A stretch of 64,000 nucleotides of DNA. Source: DASQZK01 sp963763215. Its GTDB lineage: Bacteria; Bacteroidota; Bacteroidia; Bacteroidales; GCA-2748055. The stretch spans positions 186,001-250,000 of the forward strand of contig CAVXNX010000002.1 in NCBI GenBank assembly GCA_963763215.1, given 5' to 3'. Below, in pieces: positions 8,270-17,673 of the stretch. Below the pieces are notes generated by a model. It was not told the DNA's origin. It worked only from the letters and a program-made list of their open reading frames with translations, and did no database searches. Both the position numbers and the translations under genes were made by a program. The first letter of the stretch is position 1. Each line of letters begins with the position of its first letter.

Positions 8270-9076
8270 TCAGGTCGGTTTAATTTTGATGATCAGCCAG
8301 TAGAACAATGAAGGAATATAGCGCTTTAAATAAGCCGGAATCAGCTCTTTCCGGCCAATGAGCACCATGCGCCTGTTCTTCCTGACCCCGCGGAGGATCG
8401 CCCTGACACATTTTTCCGGGCTGAGCCCTTCTTCCTGTGCCTTGTCCATGACCCCATGCGGCTTCCCGCCCTTATCGAGGGCATGAAAGGAGATATTCGT
8501 CCGGATCCTCCCCGGGCAGATCACCGTGGTCCGGATACCCCGGTCGTGGAGCTCGGTCCATACCGATTCATAGAACCCGTTTACGGCATGTTTCGAGGCG
8601 CAGTAGGCCGTCCGGAGCGGAAACCCGAAAAGTCCGGAGATGCTGCTGGTGACGGCGATATGCCCCCCGCCGTGATCGAGCATGGCGGGCAGGAGCTTCT
8701 TGGTGAGGATGATCCCTGAAAAATAATTGACCTCCATGATGGTCCGGTCCATTTCAAGGCTCGTGTCCAGAACGGATGTGCGCTGCGAGATCCCGCCGTT
8801 ATTAAAGAGGTAGTCGACGGTTCCGAATTCGGCGAGGACAGCATCGGCGGCACGTGACGATTCTTCGGGCGAGGAGAGATCGAAGGCTAAAAGCCGCGGA
8901 GGATGCTTCAGCACGCCGCATTCCTTCCTGACGCGTTCCAGCTCGTTCATCCGCCGCGCCGACAGGATGAGCCGGCAGCCTGACGGCGCCAGTTTCCGCG
9001 CCAGGGTTTCACCTATCCCCGATGAGGCGCCGGTAATCCAAACAACCTTATCTTCAAATACCTTTCGCTCAGACAT
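8270..9076 (-). CDS. Short-chain dehydrogenase/reductase (SDR)
   Basis: A protein of 268 residues starting MSERKVFEDKVVWITGA. The frame is open further upstream, but this ATG places the cofactor motif TGASSGIG at residues 15-22 as usual and overlaps the upstream acyltransferase stop by eight bases, a normal operon junction. The structural motif NNGG is at about 92-95, the catalytic Ser near 145, and Tyr158 and Lys162 lie in YCASKHA. The C-terminus (YIPSLFYWLIIKIK) is hydrophobic and may touch the membrane, as in DHRS7-like or 11-beta-hydroxysteroid dehydrogenase-like SDRs. It should oxidise or reduce a hydroxyl or keto group with NAD(P)(H). The substrate is unknown; a lipid is a fair guess from its neighbour. 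Confidence 0.9.
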   Translation of the reverse strand: MSERKVFEDKVVWITGASSGIGETLARKLAPSGCRLILSARRMNELERVRKECGVLKHPPRLLAFDLSSPEESSRAADAVLAEFGTVDYLFNNGGISQRTSVLDTSLEMDRTIMEVNYFSGIILTKKLLPAMLDHGGGHIAVTSSISGLFGFPLRTAYCASKHAVNGFYESVWTELHDRGIRTTVICPGRIRTNISFHALDKGGKPHGVMDKAQEEGLSPEKCVRAILRGVRKNRRMVLIGRKELIPAYLKRYIPSLFYWLIIKIKPT

Positions 9077-10472
9077 ATTCGTGTTTATTGTGCTTCTCAC
9101 CGAGCCTGCCGAGGTATTCCTCGACAATGCGGTCCATCGTTTCCATGATCTCCTTGTACTTCCTCTCGAGACTGAGGATCTTCTCATCGCGGCCTTTCTT
9201 CATCCTCCGGTATTTCAGCCCGGCACGCCAGCGTTTGTACCAGATCGACCAGAAAAGGGCAAAATACCCCGTGGCCGGAAGACTGAGCAGGTAGGCCCAG
9301 GGAATCCATGCCGGCCCCGTCAGGAGTGCCACGATGACCGTCTGGACAGCATAGAAGACCGGAAAGAGGAACATGGCCAGCACAAATTTGATCGAGCTGT
9401 GAAACTGGGGATCTTTAATCGTTTTCAGCTTCAGGAGGGGAAGACGGTAAGGGAGCCAGTTGTTCAGGTAACCGTAAAAATAAAGCGGCGTGGTGATCAT
9501 CAGCCCGAACCGTTTGTAAATGAGTTTTTTGGTGGTGTAGCCCGACCGTTCGAAGATCCAGTTCCGGATGTTCAGCGCCTTCAGGTCCTGCATGTAACTG
9601 CCGACTTTTGCCGCCAGGGCCCGGAGAGTCTCCGGATCGGATTCGAACCGGCTGTCGAGGATCCGGATCATCTGCTTGTCGGCCCTGAACCTCTCGTAGT
9701 GCGATTTGCCGAGGATCCCGACCTTGCTCCGCATCCGTTTGTTGTAGATCTCCCGCAAATCCTGGTACATATCGTACAACTCGTCGTTGGAAATGTGGAT
9801 GATGATCTTCTTCATCTCCTCTGAAAGTCTCTCACGCAGCTCGTTCTGCGCCCTGGCCGGATTCTCCAGGTATAAATCGTAAAATTCCGAGACCTCGATC
9901 GGCTGACCATAGATGATCAGGAGATCCTGGAAAAATTTCTGGTAGTTTTCGTAATCCAGCCCCACGGGCACGATCTTCACACCCTTGGATTTGCCGAATT
10001 TTTCCTGGGTGCGCAGGGCAATCCGCATCGTTCCTTTAACCAGCGGACGAAGCCTTCGCTTGTTGCCGTGATTTCCTTCAGGCATCAGGCATACGGGGGC
10101 GTGATCACTGAGGATGGTGGTGGCGGACTCAAAAATTTCCTCGTTCCGCGATAATTCGCTGGCACCGTCGCGGATGCGGTAAATGGGGAGGATCTTTAAG
10201 AATCTCAGGATCTTCGCCTGACGTTTCTTTTTGAAGATGTCGGCCCGTGCCATGAAGACCGGATCGGTTTCACTGGTGTTGAGCACGGCCAGGGCATCCA
10301 TCAGGGTGTTCTGGTGATTCGGCGTCAGGATGTATTGTTCATCATAGGGGATGTTCTTCCGGTCGATCACCTGGACATGCCGGTAAAATCGCTTGAAGGC
10401 GAATTTTTCGTAAATCTTTAAGATCCTGTACCCCAGATTGAACTTATGGATCGTTTCCTCTTTCCGCTTCAT
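9069..10472 (-). CDS. PlsC-like 1-acyl-glycerol-3-phosphate acyltransferase family protein
   Basis: A protein of 467 residues from the ATG at 10472, five bases from the symporter stop. It carries the acyltransferase block I motif NHQNTLMD (His53 and Asp59, the HX4D pair) and the block III-like PEGNHG near residue 120. The C-terminal half has two or three hydrophobic segments (around FVLAMFLFPVFYAVQTVIVALL and AYLLSLPATGYFALFWSIW) and a charged tail, longer than a minimal PlsC of about 240 residues. The expected role is transfer of an acyl chain to a glycerophospholipid or related alcohol at the inner membrane. Similar large proteins are common in Bacteroidota. The frame is open upstream to 10658 but overlaps the symporter there, so the shorter start is chosen. 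Confidence 0.85.
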   Translation of the reverse strand: MKRKEETIHKFNLGYRILKIYEKFAFKRFYRHVQVIDRKNIPYDEQYILTPNHQNTLMDALAVLNTSETDPVFMARADIFKKKRQAKILRFLKILPIYRIRDGASELSRNEEIFESATTILSDHAPVCLMPEGNHGNKRRLRPLVKGTMRIALRTQEKFGKSKGVKIVPVGLDYENYQKFFQDLLIIYGQPIEVSEFYDLYLENPARAQNELRERLSEEMKKIIIHISNDELYDMYQDLREIYNKRMRSKVGILGKSHYERFRADKQMIRILDSRFESDPETLRALAAKVGSYMQDLKALNIRNWIFERSGYTTKKLIYKRFGLMITTPLYFYGYLNNWLPYRLPLLKLKTIKDPQFHSSIKFVLAMFLFPVFYAVQTVIVALLTGPAWIPWAYLLSLPATGYFALFWSIWYKRWRAGLKYRRMKKGRDEKILSLERKYKEIMETMDRIVEEYLGRLGEKHNKHEYV

Positions 10473-10476
10473 GCCC

Positions 10477-11484
10477 TTAACTGTTCTTTTGGAGTAATTT
10501 TCTGAATGCAAATTTTTCTTCCACCGGGATCCTTGACCAGAAACCGGCAATGGTGAGTCCGGCGAGGATATGCCATATTCCCCACCAGGCGGCGATAAAA
10601 GCCATGCCGCCGATACCGCGGGGTTCGCCGTCGACCATGATGGTTGCCGGGAAGACATTGGGGTTGAAAAGCAGGACCAGCGCGAGCCCCGAATTCTGAA
10701 TTCCGGTCTCGATGGTGATGGTCCTCCGGTCGATCCGCCTGAGCCGGAAAGCCGTGGATGCTGCGTAACCGGTGGAGAGGGCCAGCGAATTGTGGATCAG
10801 AACGATCAGGAATATCCAGCCGATATAGTTAATGAAGAAGGTGTAATTTTTCGCAAAGGCCAGGATCACGATGACCATGAAGAGCAGGATGGAGACTTTC
10901 TTAAGGGGCCCCACGATCTTTTCAGTGAGAGCGGGGAATTTATGGTTGAACCACATGCCGACGGTCAGCGGGATCCCCAGAAGGATGAACACGGTTTTGA
11001 ACATTTCGAAGGCATCGATGGTCAGGGGTTGAAGAAGTTGTTGCGCCTTTTCATTCCAAACCAGGATGTAGAGCTTTCCCCAGAGGGCAAAATTCAGGGG
11101 CGTGAGAACGATGGCCGCCAGGGTGGCGAGGGCGGTAAGACTGACCGAGAGGGCCACGTTGCCCTTGGCCAGTGAGGAAATGAAATTGGAAATGTTCCCC
11201 CCCGGACAGGCGGCCACGAGGATCATCCCGAATGCAATGGTGGGCGTGATGAAGTGCGAGAAAAGGATCACCAGCAGGAAGGTAACCGCCGGCAGCAGGA
11301 AAAACTGGGAGAAAAAACCGATGATGGTGGCCTTCGGATTCAGGAAGACCCGTTTGAAATGTTCGGGTTTGATCTCCAGGGCCACGCCGAACATGATAAA
11401 CGCCAGGGTGAGGTTGAGGACGAAAAGTCCTTGCGGGGAGAAATTCAGGCGCAGACTGTCCAGTGTCTCCAGGGCTTCTTTCAT
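10477..11484 (-). CDS. Bile acid:sodium symporter (BASS) family transporter
   Basis: A protein of 335 residues that is almost wholly hydrophobic, with nine to ten predicted membrane segments. The stretch AACPGGNISNFISSLAKGN and the later ETGIQNSGLALVLL are the two crossing-helix signatures of the BASS fold. Family members move bile acids, pantoate, pyruvate or other organic anions with sodium. It is the first gene of a tight minus-strand cluster (symporter, acyltransferase, SDR, VOC) and is divergent from the flavin reductase gene across 171 bases. The substrate is unknown. Confidence 0.9.
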   Translation of the reverse strand: MKEALETLDSLRLNFSPQGLFVLNLTLAFIMFGVALEIKPEHFKRVFLNPKATIIGFFSQFFLLPAVTFLLVILFSHFITPTIAFGMILVAACPGGNISNFISSLAKGNVALSVSLTALATLAAIVLTPLNFALWGKLYILVWNEKAQQLLQPLTIDAFEMFKTVFILLGIPLTVGMWFNHKFPALTEKIVGPLKKVSILLFMVIVILAFAKNYTFFINYIGWIFLIVLIHNSLALSTGYAASTAFRLRRIDRRTITIETGIQNSGLALVLLFNPNVFPATIMVDGEPRGIGGMAFIAAWWGIWHILAGLTIAGFWSRIPVEEKFAFRKLLQKNS

Positions 11485-11655
11485 AGTTCATGAATTAGTC
11501 GTTCATGAATCACCGCCTTCATTTACAGCAGTATACAGGCAGGATTGCGGAACATGGCAGAGCTTGTTACAGGTGACGAAGTTAACAAAAATATATTTTG
11601 TCGGCTAAAATTGTTAATTTATCGCCTTTATTTTAAAACCGGATACTTTTATATC

Positions 11656-12174
11656 ATGAATACAGCCTTTAAAACGACGAGTCCGGAGGAAATCTCTGGC
11701 AATGTTTTTAATATGATCGGGAATGAATGGATGCTGATCACGGCCGGAGAGCCGGCATCCTTCAATACCATGACGGCAAGCTGGGGAGGACTGGGCGTTT
11801 TGTGGAACCTTCCTGTCGCCATATGTTACATCAGACCACAGCGGTATACCTTTGAATTTGCCGAAAAGGCCGATTATTACACGCTGTCGTTTTTTACCCG
11901 CGAATACCGGAAGATCCTGAATTTCTGCGGATCAAAGTCGGGAAGGGACTACGACAAGATCAAGGAAACCGGGCTCGAACCTTTTGTGACCGAGAAAGGC
12001 AACATTGGCTTCGCACAGGCCCGACTCATCCTGGAATGCCGGAAACTCTACAGTGATGACCTGAAAGAAGGACGGTTCATCGACCCCCGGATCATACGCA
12101 AAAATTATCCTCAGCACGATTTTCACCGGTTTTATATCGGCGAGGTGAGCCGGGTGCTTGAAAAGAAGGAATGA
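11656..12174 (+). CDS. Flavin reductase family protein
   Basis: A protein of 172 residues starting MNTAFKTTSPEEISGNVF. The core FNTMTASWGGLGVLWNLPVAICYIRPQRYT followed by YTLSFFTREYRKILNFCGSKSGRDYDK matches the FMN-binding split-barrel fold of flavin reductases and related oxygenase partners. It is likely cytoplasmic. An upstream ATG at 11545 is in frame, but the added residues are not family-like. It stands alone between divergent and convergent neighbours, so the partner enzyme is not obvious. Confidence 0.88.
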   Translation: MNTAFKTTSPEEISGNVFNMIGNEWMLITAGEPASFNTMTASWGGLGVLWNLPVAICYIRPQRYTFEFAEKADYYTLSFFTREYRKILNFCGSKSGRDYDKIKETGLEPFVTEKGNIGFAQARLILECRKLYSDDLKEGRFIDPRIIRKNYPQHDFHRFYIGEVSRVLEKKE

Positions 12175-12304
12175 AGCATTACCGGCAGGTCAGGCCGGCA
12201 CACCTGTCTCTCCCATTGGAGATGGTTTTTCAAGGTGGTCAGTGAAGATCCCCGGACGAAATGCAGTTCATTGATACTTCACTCCCCACCGTTGCATCAC
12301 GCGG

Positions 12305-12880
12305 TCAGCCTGTTATCTCTGCATGTGCAGGATATATCTTTACGGCACCCTTCGATCGTAATTCCTTCCAATTGTTCCGGGCGTTCACGTCATTCTCGCC
12401 AAGGGCGTTTTCCGGGGGGAGATCCCCAATGAAGGCTTCACCGGTATCGAGAAGCAGGGTAACGCTCTGTTCCCCGTGCCCGTTGGTTTGGATGACTTCA
12501 CCCTTGATCCCGGTCGAAGCGAGCCACGCCCGCGATCTGCCCAATTCCATTGGAACGATCCGCTCCATATCAATGGCAACGTAAGAAGGGTCTTTCCTGG
12601 CAATCAGGGCCTCCATGCCGGCAATGGCGCCAAGCTGGTTGGTGAAGACGATAAACTGCACACCGTGGCGGACAAGCAGGCCTGCAAGTCCCGCATGATC
12701 CATGTGAAAATGACTGACGATCAGCCATCTGATGTCTTTTGGGTGATACCCTTCCCGTTTAAGCTGATCCCTGTACAGGACAAAGGTTCCGGGCCATCCG
12801 GCATCGAAAGCCAAAAGCCCGTTGCCCGTGTCGATAAAATAGCAGTTAGTGCTGTTATACCTTATACCGATTATTTTCAT
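12305..12880 (-). CDS. Small metallo-beta-lactamase-fold hydrolase
   Basis: From MKIIGIRYNSTNCYFIDTG the protein has 191 residues. HFHMDHAG is the HxHxDH zinc motif; GHGEQS takes the place of the usual PGHT(P)GS, GDLPPEN gives the bridging Asp, and a late YPAHAE gives the last His. The order and spacing fit a compact MBL hydrolase such as a quorum-quenching or glyoxalase II-like enzyme. An ATG 31 codons upstream (12973) is in frame, but its residues do not look like this family. The flanking stretches 12175-12304 and 12881-12973 hold nothing I can name. Confidence 0.85.
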   Translation of the reverse strand: MKIIGIRYNSTNCYFIDTGNGLLAFDAGWPGTFVLYRDQLKREGYHPKDIRWLIVSHFHMDHAGLAGLLVRHGVQFIVFTNQLGAIAGMEALIARKDPSYVAIDMERIVPMELGRSRAWLASTGIKGEVIQTNGHGEQSVTLLLDTGEAFIGDLPPENALGENDVNARNNWKELRSKGAVKIYPAHAEITG

Positions 12881-12973
12881 CCCGCAGTCATTGGTTTCAA
12901 TCCGGTACAGGATCCAGCTCTGGCGCTTCCGGATCTGCCCGTTGGCCGACTTACGGATCCCATTTTTGTCCAT

Positions 12974-13288
12974 TCAAAATAATTCATCCCGTGCCGGAAT
13001 GCACGTTAATTTTTGTTGTCACCGTATCCGTGGAATCGCCTTCCGGCTCTTCCCCTTACTTTTTCTCCCCGTTTTATAGTGGTTTCTAAAGCTTTTGATT
13101 ATATTTGTCTGTTTATCATAAGGGAATGACAGATAACATACCGGTGGAAACTTTAAAAGAAGGGTTAATTTCCTTAAAAGATAATGAAACGAAAGATGAT
13201 GGAGCAAAGTAATATCGGGCATCCGTTTTCGTTTGTAACATGAAACGTTCCTTAACGCAAAAACAAACCAATAAATCTCTCAGAGGCT
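12974..13288. promoter_or_regulatory. Leader region with TTTTGATTATATTT promoter box and a 28-codon open frame
   Basis: TATATTTG at 13100-13107 fits the Bacteroidota -7 consensus TAnnTTTG. The larger string TTTTGATTATATTT (13093-13106) is repeated exactly upstream of the second amidohydrolase at 20455-20468. A 28-codon open frame, ATG at 13126 to TAA at 13212, begins about a dozen bases after the expected transcription start and ends 76 bases before the amidohydrolase gene. It could be a leader peptide or chance. Nothing else was recognised here. Confidence 0.45.
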
Positions 13289-14413
13289 ATGACAAATAAA
13301 CGTTCAGGGTTTGGCAGGGCATATCTGTTGACCGCACTCCTTTCTCTCCTCGCACTGGCGGGCTGCCATCCAAATAAAAATGCTAAAGAAGACAATCTTA
13401 CGATGGATGATTTTAAAAAGATGAATAAAATTGACATTCATTGTCATCTGAACACGGAAAGACATGCATTCATGGACCAGGCGGTTGCCGATAATTTCCG
13501 GATTCTGACCCTTAATACCGATGCCTTCGACAATATAACGATCCAGGATCAGCGCCAGTTCGCCCTGGACATGCAGAAAGCCTACCCCGGCCGGCTGGCA
13601 TGGCTCACCACCTTTTCAATGAAAGGCTGGGACGAACCCGGCTGGCAGGAAAAAACCATTGCCTATCTCAAAGATTCCTTTGATAAAGGCGCCATCGGGG
13701 TGAAAGTCTGGAAAAATATCGGCATGGTTGAAAAGGATAAGGACGGAAACTTTATCATGATTGACAATGCCCGCTTCGACCCGGTCATCGATTTTATACG
13801 CCAAAACGGAAAGACGCTTTGCGGTCACCTCGGCGAGCCGAAAAACTGCTGGCTCCCGATCGATGAAATGACCGTGAATAACGACAAGCAATATTTCAAA
13901 GACCATCCGCAGTACCACATGTACCTGCATCCGGAATACCCGTCGTACGAACAACAGATCGAAGCGCGCGACAGCATGCTGAAGAAACATCCCGATATCC
14001 GCTTCATGGGCGCCCACCTCGGAAGCCTCGAATGGAGCGTGGATGAACTGGCCAGGCATTTCGACGAGTTCCCGAATATGACCGTCGATATGGCCGAACG
14101 GATCTGCCATCTCGAGGTCCAAAGTCAGAAGGACAGAGAAAAGGTCCGCAACTTCTTCATTAAATACCAGGACAGGATCCTCTACGGAACCGACATGGGC
14201 GACTATGAAGGCGCGGAAAAAGATCCCGTCAAACTGAAGGAAAAAACCCATGAAACCTGGGTCAACGACTGGGAATACTTCACCACCGATGATACCATCT
14301 CCAACTGGAAAGTCGACGGCAAATTCACCGGTCTGAAACTGCCCAGAGAAGTGGTCGAAAAGATTTATTATAAAAATGCTGAACGTGAATTTCCGGGATT
14401 CCCGGCCCCATGA
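13289..14413 (+). CDS. Amidohydrolase family lipoprotein (paralogue 1 of 3)
   Basis: A protein of 374 residues with a lipoprotein signal (lipobox LAGC, Cys26). The metal-site pattern of the amidohydrolase-2 (TIM-barrel) family is complete: HCH at 51-53, His180 in HLGEP, His243 in HLGS and Asp302 in YGTDMGD; Lys139 (GVKVWK) could be a carboxylated lysine. The blocks KNCWLPIDEMTVNND and YPSYEQQIEARD are nearly unchanged in the paralogues at 20591 and 62762. It is probably a metal-dependent C-O or C-N hydrolase, lactonase or decarboxylase, anchored in the periplasm or at the surface. It heads the plus-strand sugar operon 13289-20358, so a sugar lactone or amino-sugar derivative is a reasonable but unproved substrate. 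Confidence 0.85.
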   Translation: MTNKRSGFGRAYLLTALLSLLALAGCHPNKNAKEDNLTMDDFKKMNKIDIHCHLNTERHAFMDQAVADNFRILTLNTDAFDNITIQDQRQFALDMQKAYPGRLAWLTTFSMKGWDEPGWQEKTIAYLKDSFDKGAIGVKVWKNIGMVEKDKDGNFIMIDNARFDPVIDFIRQNGKTLCGHLGEPKNCWLPIDEMTVNNDKQYFKDHPQYHMYLHPEYPSYEQQIEARDSMLKKHPDIRFMGAHLGSLEWSVDELARHFDEFPNMTVDMAERICHLEVQSQKDREKVRNFFIKYQDRILYGTDMGDYEGAEKDPVKLKEKTHETWVNDWEYFTTDDTISNWKVDGKFTGLKLPREVVEKIYYKNAEREFPGFPAP

Positions 14414-14470
14414 TCCCGCTCATTGCGCAGATCCCGTGAAATCCATTTCTAAATTTAATACCTTAGTGCT

Positions 14471-16652
14471 ATGCGTAAAATAATGGTTCTGGCAATGACA
14501 GCTCTCTTACTGGCAGGCCTGTTCTCCTGTTCGGATTCGAAGGATAAAAGCCTCTCCTATAAGAAGGACGGCGATATCTGGTTCCGGAGTTCCGGTGTGA
14601 AACTCAGGTTCGATAACAAAATGTACTGCACCGTCTATGATCAGGACGAAACCAGTACGCTGAACGCCTCGGGGTCAGGACAACTGTCCAGACCAAATCA
14701 TTTTATCGTGGTCAACGGACAGGAAATCACGGATTTCGCGGTGAACTACGACAGTATCCGTTCTGAGGATATCCGGACCCGGTTCGGCCAGGGTAAACGG
14801 CTCACCCTGACAGGTGTGGCAACGCTTCCCGGGGGAACGAAAATACAGAAAACCCTCTTTACGGAAGTGTACCCGGAATACCCCAACACCGCCATTCAGT
14901 ATGTGACGTACACGAACCTCGGATCGTCACCCATACGCATCGATACCGTTTATTCCCAGTACTACCGCATGGACGCTTCGCAGGTCGATCCCCAAAGCAA
15001 GCCCTACGATTTCTGGTCGTTCCAGGGAAGTTCACTGGCATGGGGCGAGGACTACATCATCCACATCAGCGACGGATTCAACCACCCGAATTGGATGGGC
15101 GTCCAACCCGGTACCAAAACCGGCGGTGGTGTTCCTGTCGTCGATCTCTGGACCAAAAAAATGGGAATGGCCATTGCCCACCTCGAAACCACGCCGCAGC
15201 TGGTCTCGTTCCCCGTGAAAGTTGACGCCGACAAAAAGGTGGATATCGCTGTTCAGCGTGAAGCCCTGGCCACCGTCGATCCCGGCCAGTCATACACCAC
15301 GCTGACAACCGCTGTGATCACCCATAAACTCGACTATTACGATCCGCTCCGGACCTATACCGAACTGATGTCGGCACAGGGTCTCGTGAAGAAAAAGCCA
15401 TCCGACGAAGCCTACGATGCCATCTGGTGCGGCTGGGGATACCTTACCGATTTCACCCTCGATGACATCTACAGGACCCTTCCCAAGCTGAAGGAACTCG
15501 GCATCAAGTGGGTGGTCATCGACGACCGCTGGTGGGACCGCTATGGCGACTGGAATCCCCGGAAGTACACCTTCCCCGGAGGCGAAAAACAGGTGAAACA
15601 ATTTGTCGATTCCCTCCATCATGAAGGATTCCGGGTGAAGATCTGGTGGGCACCTACGCCCGTTCAACCCCCGACAAATCCCACATTCACGGGTTCCTAC
15701 GACCCGGGAATGTCTGACATCGTCAAGGAACATCCCGAATGGCTCATCATGGATAAGGACGGGAACTACCCCCGCGACTGCCGCGGCATGTACCAGTTGT
15801 GCCCGAGCGTTCCGGAAGTTCAGGAATACATGAAAAAGCTCACCACGAAATTCATCGGCGACTGGGGTTTCGACGGACATAAGCTGGATGCCTATTACGT
15901 CGTGCCTCCGTGTTACAATCCCGCTCATCACCATAAATCGCCCGACGAGTCGTACAGGGATCTGCCTAAACTTCTCCAGGCCATTTACGAAACATCGAAG
16001 AAAATCAAACCTTACTCGGTAACCGAGATCTGTAATTGCGGGACAAACCAGGATTATTTCCAGTCGGTTTACACCGATCAGCCCGTCGTGTCCGATCCCA
16101 CCAGTGTCGTTCAGTCCCGCAGAAGGGTCAAGGTCTTCAAGGCACTCTGGGGACCTGAAACACCGGTATACACCGACCATGTGGAGCATATCCGGGTCAA
16201 TGTCGATATGAATGATAAAAGTAATACGGCACAGGTCGGACAGGATTTTGCCACTTCGATGGGCCCCGGCGGGGTCATCGGAACCAAATTCACCTGGCCG
16301 AAAGGACCTGAAAACATGCAGCTTACAGGAAATAAGGAAAAACACTGGGAGAAATGGTTCAAACTCTATAATGAGAAAATGCTGAGCAAGGGGACCTATC
16401 TCAACCTTTACGATATCGTGTACGATAAACCCGAATCGCATGTCATCCGGAAGGACAGTACCTATTATTATGCGTTTTACGCCGACAACTGGAACTGGGA
16501 AGATCGAACTGAGAGGTCTCGACAGCAACAAGACCTACAAGGTGTATGATTACGTGGACGATGTTGACCTGGGCACCGTGACGGGTCCTGTCGGCATCAT
16601 CACGCCGGAATTCAAGAAGCACCTGTTGATTGAATGTACGCCTGTGAAATGA
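14471..16652 (+). CDS. GH36-like glycoside hydrolase lipoprotein (one frame break)
   Basis: The lipoprotein signal has its Cys at LFSC. The protein is 726 residues if one G is removed from the run at 16497-16499, where NW(K)IELRGLDSNKTYK then continues smoothly to 16652. An N-terminal beta-sandwich (to about residue 300) leads to a TIM barrel: GWGYLTDFTLDD, WVVIDDRWWDRYGDWNP, KIWWAPTPVQPP and DGHKLDAYYVVPP, where the Asp of KLD is the likely nucleophile of clan GH-D. A short beta domain ends the chain. This is the plan of alpha-galactosidases and related GH36/GH27 enzymes. The sugar specificity is not settled. It lies 57 bases after the amidohydrolase gene in the same operon. Confidence 0.85.
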
Positions 16653-16695
16653 TGATGATCCCGGCTTGCCGGATCATGATGAAAAGAAATGCCAT

Positions 16696-16729
16696 TCCCG
16701 GGAACCCTGCCTCGTGCAGGATCCCGGGA
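16696..16729. other. Intergenic nested hairpin
   Basis: TCCCGGG and CCCGGGA pair over 7 bp and enclose a CCTGC/GCAGG stem with loop CTCGT. It lies 43 bases after the GH36-like gene and well before the next start. There is no T-run, so it may be an RNA processing or attenuation element rather than a terminator. Confidence 0.45.
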
Positions 16730-16839
16730 TTGAACCGTAAATCCGGCCCGGCGGCATGCCGCTTCTGAACCGGATCTCCGGTTGTCCCTGCACCGCCTGT
16801 TCTTCAACCGGGATACCGTACCGTATAAACTACGACGCT

Positions 16840-17571
16840 ATGAAAAAGGTAAGCTTCATTTTTCTCTTCGTCTTCACATTATCTGCTTTCCAGATGACAA
16901 CAAACCCTTTGAAAGCCCAGGGAGACAACGGGACCGCAATGGTCAAAAAATGCACCGATTTCGAACTGACCGGCGACGGTAGTTCGAAACAATGGGAAAA
17001 CGCCCCCTGGATCACGATTCAGCAACGGACACCGCAAAAAAACACATACACCACCAAAGCCCGTGTGATGTATTCGAACAGTGGCATTTATGTCCTGTTT
17101 GATTGCGAAGACAGCCTGCTCAGGTCGGATTATACCCACGACAATGAAGACCTGTGGGAAGGCGACGTTGTCGAGGTTTTCCTCTGGCCGGGCGAGGATT
17201 TTCCGGTTTATTTCGAATATGAGCTGACGCCGCTCAATTATGAATTGCCGATCATCGTTCCCAACGACAAGGGACGCTTCTTCGGATGGCTGCCCTGGCA
17301 TTACGAGGGTGACCGGAAGACGCGCCACGCCACCAGCGTGAGGGGAGGCCGGAAAGAGAACGGGGCATCCATCCGGGGATGGACAGCCGAACTATTCATC
17401 CCCTTCAAGCTTCTCACCCCGCTGCCCAATGTCCCGCCGAAATCCGGAACCACCTGGAGGGCCAATCTGTACCGGATCGATCATGATCAGGGGGAAACGC
17501 TGTTTTCCTGGCAAAAGACAGATAAAACCTATCACGAATTCCATAAATTCGGCACCTTTGTCTTTGAATAA
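16840..17571 (+). CDS. CBM9-like carbohydrate-binding secreted protein
   Basis: A protein of 243 residues with an N-terminal signal peptide (MKKVSFIFLFVFTLSAF, cleavage near LKAQ). The rest is one domain of the family-9 carbohydrate-binding type: GDGSSKQWENAPW at the start, ARVMYSNSGIYVLFDCEDS, then DLWEGDVVEVFLWP, and near the end GWTAELFIPFKLL with WRANLYRID. Stand-alone proteins of this kind are frequent beside glycosidases in Bacteroidota. It likely binds sugar in the periplasm or at the surface. The ATG at 16840 is preferred over the upstream in-frame ATG at 16756 because it begins the signal peptide. Confidence 0.85.
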   Translation: MKKVSFIFLFVFTLSAFQMTTNPLKAQGDNGTAMVKKCTDFELTGDGSSKQWENAPWITIQQRTPQKNTYTTKARVMYSNSGIYVLFDCEDSLLRSDYTHDNEDLWEGDVVEVFLWPGEDFPVYFEYELTPLNYELPIIVPNDKGRFFGWLPWHYEGDRKTRHATSVRGGRKENGASIRGWTAELFIPFKLLTPLPNVPPKSGTTWRANLYRIDHDQGETLFSWQKTDKTYHEFHKFGTFVFE

Positions 17572-17603
17572 CCGGTGAGCAGGTGCCGGTGAACGGTGTT
17601 TCT

Positions 17604-17627
17604 CCGGCATCCGGTCCGGAATGCCGG
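17604..17627. other. Intergenic GC-rich hairpin
   Basis: CCGGCAT and ATGCCGG pair over 7 bp with an inner CCGG/CCGG stem, between the CBM9-like gene and the AGE epimerase gene. Like the hairpin at 16696 it lacks a T-run. It may adjust expression within the operon. Confidence 0.4.
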
Positions 17628-17673
17628 GGCTCCCGGCTGCGTTATCGATCATGGATTTTCTAATCACCCTGCG

